From the NCBI GenBank assembly GCA_017521195.1, contig JAFXGP010000088.1, positions 75,203 to 111,840 on the forward strand: DNA of 36,638 nt, in the 5' to 3' direction. Made by a program: the position numbers and the translations under genes. Each line of letters starts with the position of its first letter. Position 1 is the stretch's first letter. The DNA is from Lachnospiraceae bacterium (lineage in GTDB: Bacteria > Bacillota > Clostridia > Lachnospirales > Lachnospiraceae). The notes beneath the pieces were generated by a model. It was not told the DNA's origin and did not search any database. It saw only the letters and a program-made list of their open reading frames with translations. Below, piece by piece: positions 26,438 to 35,673 of this stretch.

Positions 26438-27721
26438 TTATTGGCAAATCTCTCTATACATCCCCATCAATGCCCGATAATTCTCATCTGCATCATGGGT
26501 CTTTCTTGCACGGACTCTTGCTTCATTCGTCATTACATCGACCATCTCTTTATCTTCCCAAGTACGCATAATAGCTTCTGCCAATGCTTTTACATTTCCT
26601 TTTTCAAACAGCAGTCCTTCCTTCTCATGTTCCACCATACTTGGAATTCCACCTGTATAAGATGCCACTACCGGTGTTCCAAGAAGCATAGCTTCTCCCA
26701 CAGAATTAGGAGAATTTTCTAAAGAAGATGCACAAACAAAGGTATGACATTTCAAATACTGCTGTTTCATTTCTTCTGCAGACAATTTCCCAAGAAATGT
26801 TATCTTGTCCTTCATGTCCATTTCTTTTATCAACTTACGAAGATATTTGCCATAAGCAGATATCTTAATTTTATCTTTTAACGTTGTATAGTTCACCAAA
26901 CTGTTTCCCGCCACATTTACGGTTACATTCGGATATTTTTCTTTTACAATTTGTAATGCCTGAAGCAAATAATGGAATCCTTTTAATGGATAATCTGCCT
27001 GACTAAAGAAAATACTGTGCTTCTTACACTTTTTATATTCCCACTTTCCTTCATAGAATTCCCCACGCATGGTTTCATTCATAAAGAAATATTTTACCTG
27101 TGGATTTATATTTTTAGCAGCTTCTTTATCAAAATCAGTTCTTCCGGTCACATTGCCGCACAACTTCAAAACTTCTTTTTCACGTTCTCCGCGGATAAAG
27201 AATTTTTCCTGTTGCTGTTTCATACTGTCTTTTTTTAACCAATCACGAAAGGAAACCTGACCCTGAACGTCTAACGGTAAATCTGCCATATATTCTTTGG
27301 CACATTCACTGATAACGCCCTGAATCCCCACCAAAGTATGTTTCGGATTTCCAAAGGATTTCACCGCTGCCAAAGAGTGTCCGAATTCAGTTCCAAAAAC
27401 ATGAAGGACTTCCGGATTATAATCCCGGATAATTTCACCTATCCGTTTTTCTAACCCATCTCCGCCATAGTTTTCCGGATGTACAGTATCTTCCGCAAAT
27501 CCATAACAAACTATCTTTTTATCATCATTTATTACAACTTCTTTTTTTCCTTCTTCTGAAACATCTTCCACAGGGTAACAAATTCCCAGCTCCACCTCTT
27601 CTTTTTCCTTCATCATACGCATCAGGATTCCGGAAATCCAGCCTTCTTTTACACTGCATTCCTTTCCCAAATACTGTCCGATGATCGGTGGCATGATATT
27701 ACAAACCCAAAGTACTTTCAT
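26438..27721 (-). CDS. Glycosyltransferase family 4
   Basis: A 427-residue GT-B protein. The N-terminus begins VLWVCNIMPPIIGQYLG, and HVFGTEFGHSLA lies near 110-121. The C-terminal half has FFSQADYPLKGFHYLLQAL, FLGKLSAEEM and the EX7E element SLENSPNSVGEAMLLGTPVVAS. It is of the usual GT4 length, with no membrane segment. The AAAGGGGAT ribosome site is strong. It probably adds one residue to the lipid-linked repeat; specificity cannot be inferred. Confidence 0.88.
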   Translation of the reverse strand: MKVLWVCNIMPPIIGQYLGKECSVKEGWISGILMRMMKEKEEVELGICYPVEDVSEEGKKEVVINDDKKIVCYGFAEDTVHPENYGGDGLEKRIGEIIRDYNPEVLHVFGTEFGHSLAAVKSFGNPKHTLVGIQGVISECAKEYMADLPLDVQGQVSFRDWLKKDSMKQQQEKFFIRGEREKEVLKLCGNVTGRTDFDKEAAKNINPQVKYFFMNETMRGEFYEGKWEYKKCKKHSIFFSQADYPLKGFHYLLQALQIVKEKYPNVTVNVAGNSLVNYTTLKDKIKISAYGKYLRKLIKEMDMKDKITFLGKLSAEEMKQQYLKCHTFVCASSLENSPNSVGEAMLLGTPVVASYTGGIPSMVEHEKEGLLFEKGNVKALAEAIMRTWEDKEMVDVMTNEARVRARKTHDADENYRALMGMYREICQ

Positions 27722-27779
27722 ATCTATCCCCTTTAAAACAATTTGATTTTGTACAAACCAATCATTTTATATATTAAAA

Positions 27780-28697
27780 TTATCTTCTCAACAATTTATA
27801 TATTCCGTTTTTAATCCCATTATATATTCCTGACAAAGCAGGATTCTCTGCAATTGCGGTTCTAAGAGGTGCCAGAGTCAACCACATAATCATGCGATAC
27901 TTAAAAACCTTGGATTTTCCCAGATATTTCGTGGTAATTTCTCTATGTTCCATAGCAGAACGTTTCCGATTTTCCTTGGTTTCCGAAAAACCACCGCCTT
28001 CGTAAGATGCTATCACAACCGGCATGGAAATTCCTTTTGCACCTTCCTCATAAATGCTATATAAGAAATGCTCATAGTCGGCACGTACTTTATATCTCAG
28101 TTCGTATGCCCGCTTTTCAAATAATCTGTAATCATAAAAACAAACCTGATGACAGGGTACATTACGATAACAGGTAAAATCATTAATCTGCGGAGCTGAA
28201 TAAATAATCGTATCCTGTAGCTGATTGTATTGGTTTCCATAGTATATAAGCCGCGGTTTCTCCATCGCGCTGATAGCAAAGTCCATACAGTCTTCTCCAT
28301 GATTCTCTTTTGCGTAACCATTATTCTGCATAAACTGCTTCATATCTTCCTGTTGCTTTTTCAAAATAAATTCAGCCACTTCTTCCAAAACAGTATCTGA
28401 GTAAAAATAGTCTCCACAATTTAAGAATTGAACATATCTGCCTTTTACATGAGACACAGCCTGATTCATTCCGTCGTATATACTTTTATCTTTTTCTTGT
28501 ATCAGATGAATCTGATCTTTTCCTTCAAAGTATCCCTTTTCCAGCAATCCGCTTAAACTTCCGTCAGTAGAACCTCCATCCTTTAAAACAACTTCATAAT
28601 CTGTAAAAGTCTGTTTTAAAATACTATTTAAAGTTTTTTCCAATCTTTCTCCCGGATTTAGGGATACTACAACGATACTAAAAAATGGTTTCTGCAT
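27780..28697 (-). CDS. Glycosyltransferase family 2 (WcaE-like)
   Basis: A 305-residue GT2 enzyme with SIVVVSLNPGERLEKTLNS (about 7-25), VLKDGGSTDGS (about 37-47) and FLNCGDYFYSD (about 95-105). A GxxD-type NCGD replaces the usual DxD, as in the WcaE-like branch. The gene overlaps the EpsG-like gene by 20 bp, and its GAAGGA ribosome site lies inside that gene. It is 58 bp before the GT4 gene in the transcript. It acts at the cytoplasmic side on the growing repeat unit; the sugar is unknown. Confidence 0.86.
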   Translation of the reverse strand: MQKPFFSIVVVSLNPGERLEKTLNSILKQTFTDYEVVLKDGGSTDGSLSGLLEKGYFEGKDQIHLIQEKDKSIYDGMNQAVSHVKGRYVQFLNCGDYFYSDTVLEEVAEFILKKQQEDMKQFMQNNGYAKENHGEDCMDFAISAMEKPRLIYYGNQYNQLQDTIIYSAPQINDFTCYRNVPCHQVCFYDYRLFEKRAYELRYKVRADYEHFLYSIYEEGAKGISMPVVIASYEGGGFSETKENRKRSAMEHREITTKYLGKSKVFKYRMIMWLTLAPLRTAIAENPALSGIYNGIKNGIYKLLRR

Positions 28698-29823
28698 TTA
28701 AAAATTCCTTCTCATAGAATAGCCAGGACTTATAAGGCAACACTCTTACTCCCGGTTGGTTTGCACTTTTCAAAAACAGCAGAAAGTAAATGACACCTGC
28801 CATTATTACTAACACAGTAAAAATCTTTTTCTTTCTATTATTCTTAATACTTCCCAAAATCGCAGGTATAAACAAGATATGGGAAGTCATAAGGTAATAA
28901 CAGATTCTTCCTACCAGCGGCAAGAAAGAACCGCATAAATATAAAAGAATGGCAAGAAAATTCAACTTAAAATAAAATCTGTTTTCCTTCTCTTCTTTCC
29001 AGGCATCTTTATAACAAATAAGCGCCAGCACCAAAACTGCCACACATCTTACTATACTCATCAGATTACCGCCCAGTCCGGATTCTGTTTCCAGATAGAT
29101 GGTATCTTTGTAAGAAGGATACAATTCCAATGCAATTTTCATAATCAAATCCTGAAACAGCACCATACATGCTGCCCCAACCATTAACACTGCCACATGC
29201 CACTTTTTCCAAGTCATATTGGCAATCAGATAAATAGGAATGACTACCAATACGGATTTGTGAAAAAATGCAGCCAGGACAATCAACATAATAAATTTCC
29301 CATACTCCTTACGGAAGATATAACGGAAAGAATATAGTGTAATTGCCAACACAAAATAGTAACGCACTGTATTAAATGTCCTATAATAGATTCCCAGGGT
29401 CATAAACAAGAAAAATGCCAATGGGAAATCATCTGTCTGCTCATAAAGTGCCTTTAGGAAAATCCAAATAGTTACGAAAGCAAAAACAGCAAATACCAGA
29501 AGATAATTTTCTCCTCCGGACAATTCGCACAATACTTTTACCACTGCATTAAACAACGGTTCTGTCACTACATAACCACCTACATAAATCTCATGTATGG
29601 TATCTACATAAGTTCCATAATCATTTCCCACTTCCAAACGCAGTGCTGCAAGCAAGAAAAGAATCGTAAAAATAGCAAGCAGACTAAGGGTATTTAACCC
29701 CTGTCTGCGTGTATATCCTTTGGTTATATGAAGTTGTCCCGTTACCGGCTGTGGCTGGTTATTTACCAGACAAGCCAAGGCTATCGTGGTTATTGCCACC
29801 ACTGCATATAATATCATTCCCAT
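28678..29823 (-). CDS. EpsG-like membrane protein, putative polysaccharide polymerase
   Basis: A 381-residue protein with about ten hydrophobic segments. EVGNDYGTYVDTIHEI (around 64-79) is the characteristic loop of the EpsG family (R...GxDYxxY). EpsG-type proteins are thought to polymerise repeat units outside the membrane in Firmicutes, in place of a classical Wzy. It lies between the 261-residue GT gene and the WcaE-like GT gene. GGAAG precedes ATG 29823; ATG at codon 3 is an alternative. The 67-bp gap upstream holds nothing of note. Confidence 0.85.
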   Translation of the reverse strand: MGMILYAVVAITTIALACLVNNQPQPVTGQLHITKGYTRRQGLNTLSLLAIFTILFLLAALRLEVGNDYGTYVDTIHEIYVGGYVVTEPLFNAVVKVLCELSGGENYLLVFAVFAFVTIWIFLKALYEQTDDFPLAFFLFMTLGIYYRTFNTVRYYFVLAITLYSFRYIFRKEYGKFIMLIVLAAFFHKSVLVVIPIYLIANMTWKKWHVAVLMVGAACMVLFQDLIMKIALELYPSYKDTIYLETESGLGGNLMSIVRCVAVLVLALICYKDAWKEEKENRFYFKLNFLAILLYLCGSFLPLVGRICYYLMTSHILFIPAILGSIKNNRKKKIFTVLVIMAGVIYFLLFLKSANQPGVRVLPYKSWLFYEKEFLNAETIF

Positions 29824-29890
29824 TCTTAACTTCCAAACTTCTGCCTATTTCTATTAAAACCACATCTGCTCAGCAATACCTTAATAAATA

Positions 29891-30676
29891 TTAAAGTACT
29901 GCATCTTTCATCCCTGCACACATCAATTCAAATGCTTTTTTCACAGGTATTTCCTGACACATAACTCCTTTATGTGCTAATAAGAAACGGATTGCCATCA
30001 GATGTCGTAATTTCCCATATAAGTAATAGTAAAGCACTCCTCTGTCAAAGAAGAACTTTTCTGTATATCCGTTAAACCATGTAGATGGACGTGGTACTTC
30101 TTTTCCGATTTCGATAGGAAGAGCATATACCTTAAATCCTTTTTTCAAACACTCCAGTAAAAACAAACTGTCTTCTCCATTGCTGTATTTGGCTCCACCA
30201 CCAAACAAAAGAGAAAATGTAATATTTGCTTTATGTAATTTTTCCCTCCGGATTGCAAAACTGTAAGTAGGGTATCTTCCACTATTGTAAAAACGAACTC
30301 TCTGCTCTTTTTCAATATGATAAGTAGCCCTGTCTGCCTCTACATCCATATTAAACAGAAGCATATCTGCTTCTGGATGCTGTTCAAAGGCATTTAAAAT
30401 CTTTTCCGCATATCCTTCATGATACACAATATCTTCATCGGAAAATAGAACAATGTCGGCTTTGGCACGAAGCAGAGCATTATTTCTGGATAAACCAACT
30501 CCTTTTTCTGCAAAGCTATAAGCCCGTATTGTATTTCCCTCATGTTCATATTCTAAATAACTGTTTTCACCACATTGATTAATAATTACTGCATCAGACT
30601 GCAAATTCATTTTTTTTGCCAATGCAGCAACATCTTCTTTCACTGCAGATACTAATGTTTCTAAGGTCATTTTCAT
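29891..30676 (-). CDS. Glycosyltransferase family 2, short LVS...NQ subtype
   Basis: A 261-residue GT2-like enzyme. The usual first strand is replaced by LETLVSAVKED (5-15), then VIINQC (30-35), AEKGVGLSRNNAL and FSDEDIV with D80-E81-D82 in the DxD place. GEDSLFLLECLKKG lies in the C-terminal half. This N-terminus looks like a complete subfamily form, not a truncation. It follows the wzz-like gene by 40 bp that contain most of a palindrome. AGAAGG is only a few bases from ATG 30676; ATG 30670 has better spacing and may be the real start. The sugar is unknown. Confidence 0.8.
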   Translation of the reverse strand: MKMTLETLVSAVKEDVAALAKKMNLQSDAVIINQCGENSYLEYEHEGNTIRAYSFAEKGVGLSRNNALLRAKADIVLFSDEDIVYHEGYAEKILNAFEQHPEADMLLFNMDVEADRATYHIEKEQRVRFYNSGRYPTYSFAIRREKLHKANITFSLLFGGGAKYSNGEDSLFLLECLKKGFKVYALPIEIGKEVPRPSTWFNGYTEKFFFDRGVLYYYLYGKLRHLMAIRFLLAHKGVMCQEIPVKKAFELMCAGMKDAVL

Positions 30677-30693
30677 TTCCTTCTCTTGATTTC

Positions 30694-30718
30694 AAAGTTG
30701 TTCAAATTGAACAACTTT
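30694..30718 (-). repeat. 25-bp perfect palindrome at the end of the wzz-like gene
   Basis: The arms AAAGTTGTTCAA (30694-30705) and TTGAACAACTTT (30707-30718) are exact inverted repeats around one base. The palindrome covers two of the three bases of the wzz-like stop codon and most of the 40-bp gap. As RNA it would form a 10-bp stem with a 5-nt loop. There is no T-run after it, so it is not a standard terminator. It may be an RNA-processing or stability hairpin, or a protein-binding site. Confidence 0.75.
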
Positions 30719-31682
30719 ATTTCTTTACTCTTTCTATCATATAATATGCTTTTACGAACCAATCCTCGGCATCAGTAATCATTAGACCTTTCACTTTACA
30801 TCCCTGAAGCTCAAGCTGTCTTAGCACTCTCTCCACCTGACGTCCGTTATTTCGTCCCCAGGGAATATTTACCAGCAGATTCTTGGCACTCCTAAGACGT
30901 ACATAGTCTTCCGCAGAAGGAATGATTTCCCCATTCCAAGTTTCTACTTCACTCTCACCGAAAACATGTTTCAGATTATTTCCAAACATCTGCTTCTGAA
31001 CTTCATTGTTCCCTTTTGTTAAAAGCCCATATACCGGCAAACCAAAACGCGATTCACCGTCTTTTTCCACGTATACAGCATCTTCTAACAAATAGTAGAA
31101 AAGCAGACCAAAAATCACCAAAATCACTACAATCAAAGAACCTAAGAAAGCAGCATTTTCCGTTTTATTATTTTTTTCAAATGTAACTGCTTCTTCCTGA
31201 CTCCATAATTCTACAGTATTGAGAAGCTCCATTTCCTGACCAAAATGCCATAGTGATTCCTGATATGCTTTAGCAATGATATTTGCCTTCTCGGGTGTTT
31301 CGGCATTCACATGCACTGTCAAAATACGATAATCTCCAAGCATCTCTCCAGAAACTGCTTTCTTTACCATATCTTTGGTAATCTCTTCCGGTAGCAAAGT
31401 CAAAGCATAGTCCACAATAGGATCATCTCGTAATATTCCATCCCAGGTATAGGCATTATAATAATCTACTCCATCCTTAAAAAAGGTAATATAATAATCT
31501 GCAGAAGCCCTGTATTCCGGCTCTCCATCCACAATATTTGTCACCACTTTATAAGTAATGGCACCCAATGCCGCACCTACAATGGCTCCCAGCAGCACAA
31601 ACCATATTTTCTTTCCCAAAACAAGGAACAATCTTTTGAAATCCATTCCCTGTTCCATGTATGTTTTTCTTTCAATTTCCAT
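30717..31682 (-). CDS. Wzz/CpsC-like chain-length determinant with kinase-less C-terminal domain
   Basis: A 321-residue protein. The first membrane segment is at about 25-45 (FVLLGAIVGAALGAITYK), an outer domain of about 130 residues follows, and the second membrane segment is at about 180-200. These mark the Wzz/CpsC/YveK family, which controls polymer length. About 120 cytoplasmic residues follow, including ARLR-type AEDYVRLRSAKNLLVN, then LELQGCKVKGLMITDAEDW and KAYY. They resemble the last part of the BY-kinase (CpsD) fold but lack a P-loop. No separate CpsD kinase or Wzb/CpsB phosphatase is in the window. It follows the sugar transferase by 75 bp; GGAGAC precedes ATG 31682. Confidence 0.85.
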   Translation of the reverse strand: MEIERKTYMEQGMDFKRLFLVLGKKIWFVLLGAIVGAALGAITYKVVTNIVDGEPEYRASADYYITFFKDGVDYYNAYTWDGILRDDPIVDYALTLLPEEITKDMVKKAVSGEMLGDYRILTVHVNAETPEKANIIAKAYQESLWHFGQEMELLNTVELWSQEEAVTFEKNNKTENAAFLGSLIVVILVIFGLLFYYLLEDAVYVEKDGESRFGLPVYGLLTKGNNEVQKQMFGNNLKHVFGESEVETWNGEIIPSAEDYVRLRSAKNLLVNIPWGRNNGRQVERVLRQLELQGCKVKGLMITDAEDWFVKAYYMIERVKK

Positions 31683-31757
31683 GTATCTTTGTCTCCAAAA
31701 CTACATTTTATAAATAACTTCCGGCACCAGTTTCTATCTTTTTTACAAACATAGAGT

Positions 31758-33122
31758 TTACTTCATAGCCGTAGTCTGATTACTGTCTACACCTTCCGTA
31801 CTCTCCGGTTTGAACAGAATCTTCAAAGTAAGAAGCATCAACTTAATATCCAGCCACAAAGTATAGTTTTCAATATAGAACAAGTCCAGTTTTAACTTGT
31901 CATAAGGAGTCGTGTTATATTTTCCATATACCTGTGCATAACCTGCCAAACCTGCTTTTACTTTCATACGAAGGGCAAATTCAGGCATTTCTTCCATATA
32001 CTGGGCTATAATCTGAGGTCTTTCCGGTCTCGGACCGATGAAGGACATATCCCCTTTCAGAATATTAAACAACTGTGGCAATTCATCAATTCGTACCTTA
32101 CGGATAAATTTTCCAATAGGTGTAATTCGTGAATCGTTTTTGGAAGCCAGTCTGGCAACACCATCTTTTTCCGCATCCACACGCATACTTCTGAATTTCA
32201 GAATTTCAAATTCCTTGCCACCGGTAGTACAACGTATTTGTTTATATAAAACAGGCCCTTTATCATAGGCTTTAATTATAATGGCTGTCACCAACTGGAT
32301 TGGTGCAGAGATAATTAAAAGAATCAAAGAACACACAATATCTATAGTTCTCTTTACAATTCTTTGCTCAATTTTCAAAGAAATTTCACGGCTCAGTAAA
32401 ATCGGTGTATCAAACAGATGCAACTGGTCGGAACCTTTAAGCAATACATCTGTAATCTTTGGCATCATATACACACGGATAGATTGACTGTAACAGAATT
32501 TAAATAAAGCATTTCTGTCTGTAGTTGGAATATCCCAAAGCACTACTGCCATTTTAGAATCTACAATTTCCTTTTTAACAGCATCTAACCCTTCCGCAAC
32601 ATCCATACATTTTACAATGTTATACTTATCCGGTCTGGTTGCAAATTTACGGGTAATATCTTCAATACTTCTTTCCCCATGAATCAAAAGCAAATCTCTT
32701 GGTGGGAAGGCTTTCCGATAAACCTGATTACAGAAGAATGTCCAAATGCCTGCCACAACAATCTGTGCTACAGTCATCCATATAATACCTTTTGTCCATA
32801 CCAGTTTTACCTCCATCAGGGATATTTGTAAATAAGTAATCACGTTAACACACAACAGAGAAAATCCCTGGGAAAAGAATACATCCATAGGTTTTAAAAA
32901 TCCTATTTTCAATCCTCCATAGGTGGTGTTAAAGAAAAACAGCAATACAAAATAGATAAACACCATCAAAATATGTCCCCAAAAGTACAGTTTTACATTA
33001 AAAACACATCTCTGATGATATTGCACAATCCAGGTATAAGCATATATTCCTGTAGATAAGATAATTCCCAAAAAAGAAAGACATAAGATAATCAGTCTTT
33101 TTATGGATTCATTTTTTCTCAT
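31758..33122 (-). CDS. Polyprenyl-phosphate sugar-1-phosphate transferase (initiating enzyme, WbaP/CpsE type)
   Basis: A 454-residue protein with four hydrophobic segments in the first 140 residues, a central cytoplasmic region, and a C-terminal bacterial sugar transferase domain starting KRTIDIV (about 258). Landmarks are GPVLYKQ, FEILKFRSMRVDAE, IDELPQLFNILKGDMSFIGPRPERP and AGLAGYAQVYGKYN. This domain moves a sugar-1-phosphate from a UDP sugar to undecaprenyl phosphate and starts repeat-unit synthesis. The acceptor is the shared lipid; the sugar is not clear. The ribosome site AGGAGG is optimal. It precedes the wzz-like gene, a common order in CPS/EPS operons. Confidence 0.93.
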   Translation of the reverse strand: MRKNESIKRLIILCLSFLGIILSTGIYAYTWIVQYHQRCVFNVKLYFWGHILMVFIYFVLLFFFNTTYGGLKIGFLKPMDVFFSQGFSLLCVNVITYLQISLMEVKLVWTKGIIWMTVAQIVVAGIWTFFCNQVYRKAFPPRDLLLIHGERSIEDITRKFATRPDKYNIVKCMDVAEGLDAVKKEIVDSKMAVVLWDIPTTDRNALFKFCYSQSIRVYMMPKITDVLLKGSDQLHLFDTPILLSREISLKIEQRIVKRTIDIVCSLILLIISAPIQLVTAIIIKAYDKGPVLYKQIRCTTGGKEFEILKFRSMRVDAEKDGVARLASKNDSRITPIGKFIRKVRIDELPQLFNILKGDMSFIGPRPERPQIIAQYMEEMPEFALRMKVKAGLAGYAQVYGKYNTTPYDKLKLDLFYIENYTLWLDIKLMLLTLKILFKPESTEGVDSNQTTAMK

Positions 33123-33154
33123 AGCATCCTCCTAAACCTTCCGGCTAAGTTTTA

Positions 33155-33904
33155 CTAAATTCGTCTTACAGTAGCTCTGTAAGCCCAACCCACAAAAGCA
33201 ATGCAACTAGCCGGAAAAGATAATTTTTCCACGTTACGATACAAATACCAGATTCTTTGAATCGCTTTCAGTTTATTTGAGGATAAAGATTTCCCGGGTC
33301 TGCGGTAAATCGCTAAAACCTCATCTAGTCCTCTTGCCACATGTCCATTCCTTAAAATCTGCCACCAGGTAGCACTATCTTCACTGGGTACATTAGGCAT
33401 ATAAATTAAATCCTTGGATATTTTCTGCGTATCCAGTAAAACTGTTGTAGTAAAAATAACGGTTCTGGACAAAGCCTTTTTATAAGTCAGACTTTCCGGC
33501 ACATGGACGATTCTTCCCGTACCTACCGCCTCTTCATCTCCAAATTCGTAGGCAGAAAAAACAAAACCGGCGTCTTCTTTTGTCATAAATTCCAATTGTC
33601 TTTGCAATTTATGACTAAGCCACACATCATCCGCATCCAAAAAGGCTATATATCTTCCTTTTGCCTCTTTAATTCCGCGGTTCCTGCTTAATGCAGCTCC
33701 CTCATTTTTCCCCTTTTTTATCAATCGAATTCTCTCATCCGGATTGTCTTTTAAATATGCTTCAATAACTTCGCAACTATTATCTTTGGAACCATCATCT
33801 ACCAAAATCAGTTCCCAGTCTGCATATGTCTGGGCTTTTACCATTTCCATGGTCTGGCGGATAAATGCTGCCGCGTTGTATACCGGCGTAACAATACTAA
33901 TCAT
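33155..33904 (-). CDS. Glycosyltransferase family 2
   Basis: A 249-residue GT2 enzyme: SIVTPVYNAAAFIRQT (3-18), VDDGSKDNS (about 36-44), AALSRNRGI and FLDADDVW (about 89-96). PSEDSATWWQILRNG near 175 is typical of the acceptor side. It is short, with no clear membrane anchor, and the C-terminus is basic. It is 8 bp after the GtrB-like gene and 32 bp before the initiating transferase gene. TTAGGAGAAAC precedes ATG 33904. The sugar it adds is unknown. Confidence 0.88.
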   Translation of the reverse strand: MISIVTPVYNAAAFIRQTMEMVKAQTYADWELILVDDGSKDNSCEVIEAYLKDNPDERIRLIKKGKNEGAALSRNRGIKEAKGRYIAFLDADDVWLSHKLQRQLEFMTKEDAGFVFSAYEFGDEEAVGTGRIVHVPESLTYKKALSRTVIFTTTVLLDTQKISKDLIYMPNVPSEDSATWWQILRNGHVARGLDEVLAIYRRPGKSLSSNKLKAIQRIWYLYRNVEKLSFPASCIAFVGWAYRATVRRI

Positions 33905-33912
33905 AGTTTCTC

Positions 33913-34842
33913 CTAAAATTCTTCTTTCACCAGATAAATCGGTCTTTGTTTCACTTCCATATAAGTCTTAGATAAATATTGCCCTACTATTCCAAGGCAC
34001 AAAAGTTGAACACCGCTTACCAGACAGATAATACATACCAGTGACGGCCAACCTCCTACAGGATCCCCCCAGATTAAAGTTCTTACAATAATAAAAATAA
34101 TTGCTACAAAAGCGATAGCACAGAACAATACTCCTATGAAAGATGCAATAGCCAATGGAGCTGTAGAGAAAGCTGTAATTCCTTCAATCGAATACAGGAA
34201 TAGTTTCCAGAAATTCCACTTGGTTTCTCCATGAACACGTTCCACATTTTCATATTCCAACCACTTGGTTTCATATCCTACCCAACCAAAAATCCCTTTG
34301 GAAAAACGGTTGTATTCACACATGGACAAGATCGCATCCACTACCTGCCTTGTCATAAGGCGGTAATCTCTTGCTCCATCCACAATATCTGCCTGAGAAA
34401 TCCTGTTCATAATCTTATAAAACATTCTGGCAAAGAAAGAACGGATTGGCGGTTCTCCTTTTCTGGATACTCTTCTGGTTGCCACAGAATCGTACCCCTG
34501 TTCAATATAGGAAAACATTTCCGGAAGAAGTGATGGTGGATCTTGTAAATCTGCATCCATCATTACCACATAATCACCTTTTGCTTTCTGAAATCCTGCA
34601 TAGATTCCGGCTTCTTTTCCAAAATTCCGTGAAAAAGAAATGAGATGTACATTGTCGGCACTTTCTCCTAATTTTTTCACCTCTGCCACAGTTCTGTCTT
34701 TGGAACCGTCATCCACATATATAATCTCCACATCCAGCTTCTTTTCCTCAAAAAAGGGCTGATTTTTCATCAGTTCATCAAAAAAATATTTTACGTTTTC
34801 TTCTTCGTTGTAACAAGGAACAATAACACTTAACAATGCCAT
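33913..34842 (-). CDS. GtrB-like polyprenyl-phosphate glycosyltransferase (GT2)
   Basis: A 309-residue protein with SVIVPCYNEEENV (5-17), YVDDGSKDRT (42-51), and DADLQDPPS (96-104) as the classic GtrB/DPM signature. Two membrane segments lie at about 230-255 and 265-290. It loads a sugar onto undecaprenyl phosphate on the cytoplasmic side. It lies directly after two tandem membrane proteins that may be its outer-face partners. This is the second such enzyme in the window; the one at 2214 has a divergent DDDGQTP motif, so the two probably carry different sugars. GAGAGG precedes ATG 34842. Confidence 0.9.
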   Translation of the reverse strand: MALLSVIVPCYNEEENVKYFFDELMKNQPFFEEKKLDVEIIYVDDGSKDRTVAEVKKLGESADNVHLISFSRNFGKEAGIYAGFQKAKGDYVVMMDADLQDPPSLLPEMFSYIEQGYDSVATRRVSRKGEPPIRSFFARMFYKIMNRISQADIVDGARDYRLMTRQVVDAILSMCEYNRFSKGIFGWVGYETKWLEYENVERVHGETKWNFWKLFLYSIEGITAFSTAPLAIASFIGVLFCAIAFVAIIFIIVRTLIWGDPVGGWPSLVCIICLVSGVQLLCLGIVGQYLSKTYMEVKQRPIYLVKEEF

Positions 34843-34854
34843 CTTAGTACCTCT

Positions 34855-35673
34855 CTATCTCATATATAAAATGTAATTATCCGTTATTTCTCTTTTATAG
34901 TAAACGCCGGCTTTGTCCGGTGCATTTTCAAAATATTTCACCACTACAGCATCACAATCGTACATGTATGCCACATTAGAAATTTCACCCATGCATCCTT
35001 GCGGCTGTTTTACCGCCTCATACAAATGCATCAGTTCCAAAGGATAGCTGTCCATAATGCCCAAATCCATATTTGCTGTGTAGATATCTTTTCCGTATAA
35101 AACCTGCATTCCCGGCTCATAAATTCCCATATATTCTAAAACAGGGTCTACCGCCAGAACCAAAGCATCCTCCTTGAATTCTTTAATCCACTGCACTACC
35201 TGTGCTTCTTCCATGTTCTCTCCTTTTTCAGAACGTTGTGACATAAGCCCATAACTGCTTCCTGCTAAGCCAATTAAAATCACAAAGCCTATGGTCACAA
35301 AAGCTTTTTGGCTCTTTTCTCTCAAAAGACTTAAGAAACATACCATTCCATAGGCGCATAAGAACAGAAACAATAGCAGACCCCAAACTTTATAATACTG
35401 TCCTGCAATGGGAGTTAATTTATTAATCCCCCAGATAGCCAAAGGATTCATTACTACCAATATCACTGCTGTCAAACCATACAAAAAAGGCCATAACTGT
35501 ATATGTTTTTTTGCTTCTTCCACCATCCAGTTATCTTCCAGCTCTGATTTACCATACCGGTCCCATGCCACTGCCAAACCAAGACCTAAAGCCAACAGGT
35601 AAAACAAGGTATAGCTTCCTGCAGCCTTACTTTCCTGAAAGGTGGAAATAATGATTTTCATAATTTCTATCAT
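34855..35673 (-). CDS. Membrane protein with C-terminal outer domain, unknown role
   Basis: A 272-residue protein with about four hydrophobic segments in the first 155 residues, then a polar domain of about 110 residues (LAVDPVLEYMGIYEPGMQVLYG, then GVYYKREITDNYILYM at the end). The ending looks like that of long Firmicute GT-C-like membrane proteins (possibly DUF6077-like, from memory and unverified). The start ATG overlaps the upstream stop in TAATG, with AAAGGAG before it, so translation is coupled. The two proteins together (515 residues) may be one GT-C-like transferase split into two chains. Next comes the GtrB-like gene, 12 bp away. Confidence 0.65.
   Translation of the reverse strand: MIEIMKIIISTFQESKAAGSYTLFYLLALGLGLAVAWDRYGKSELEDNWMVEEAKKHIQLWPFLYGLTAVILVVMNPLAIWGINKLTPIAGQYYKVWGLLLFLFLCAYGMVCFLSLLREKSQKAFVTIGFVILIGLAGSSYGLMSQRSEKGENMEEAQVVQWIKEFKEDALVLAVDPVLEYMGIYEPGMQVLYGKDIYTANMDLGIMDSYPLELMHLYEAVKQPQGCMGEISNVAYMYDCDAVVVKYFENAPDKAGVYYKREITDNYILYMR

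Noticed and set aside
29891-30676. GT2 gene truncated at its N-terminus
   Set aside because: It lacks the usual first-strand motif, but LETLVSAV...VIINQC fills the same role in a known-looking short subtype, and the gene has its own start in an intergenic gap.
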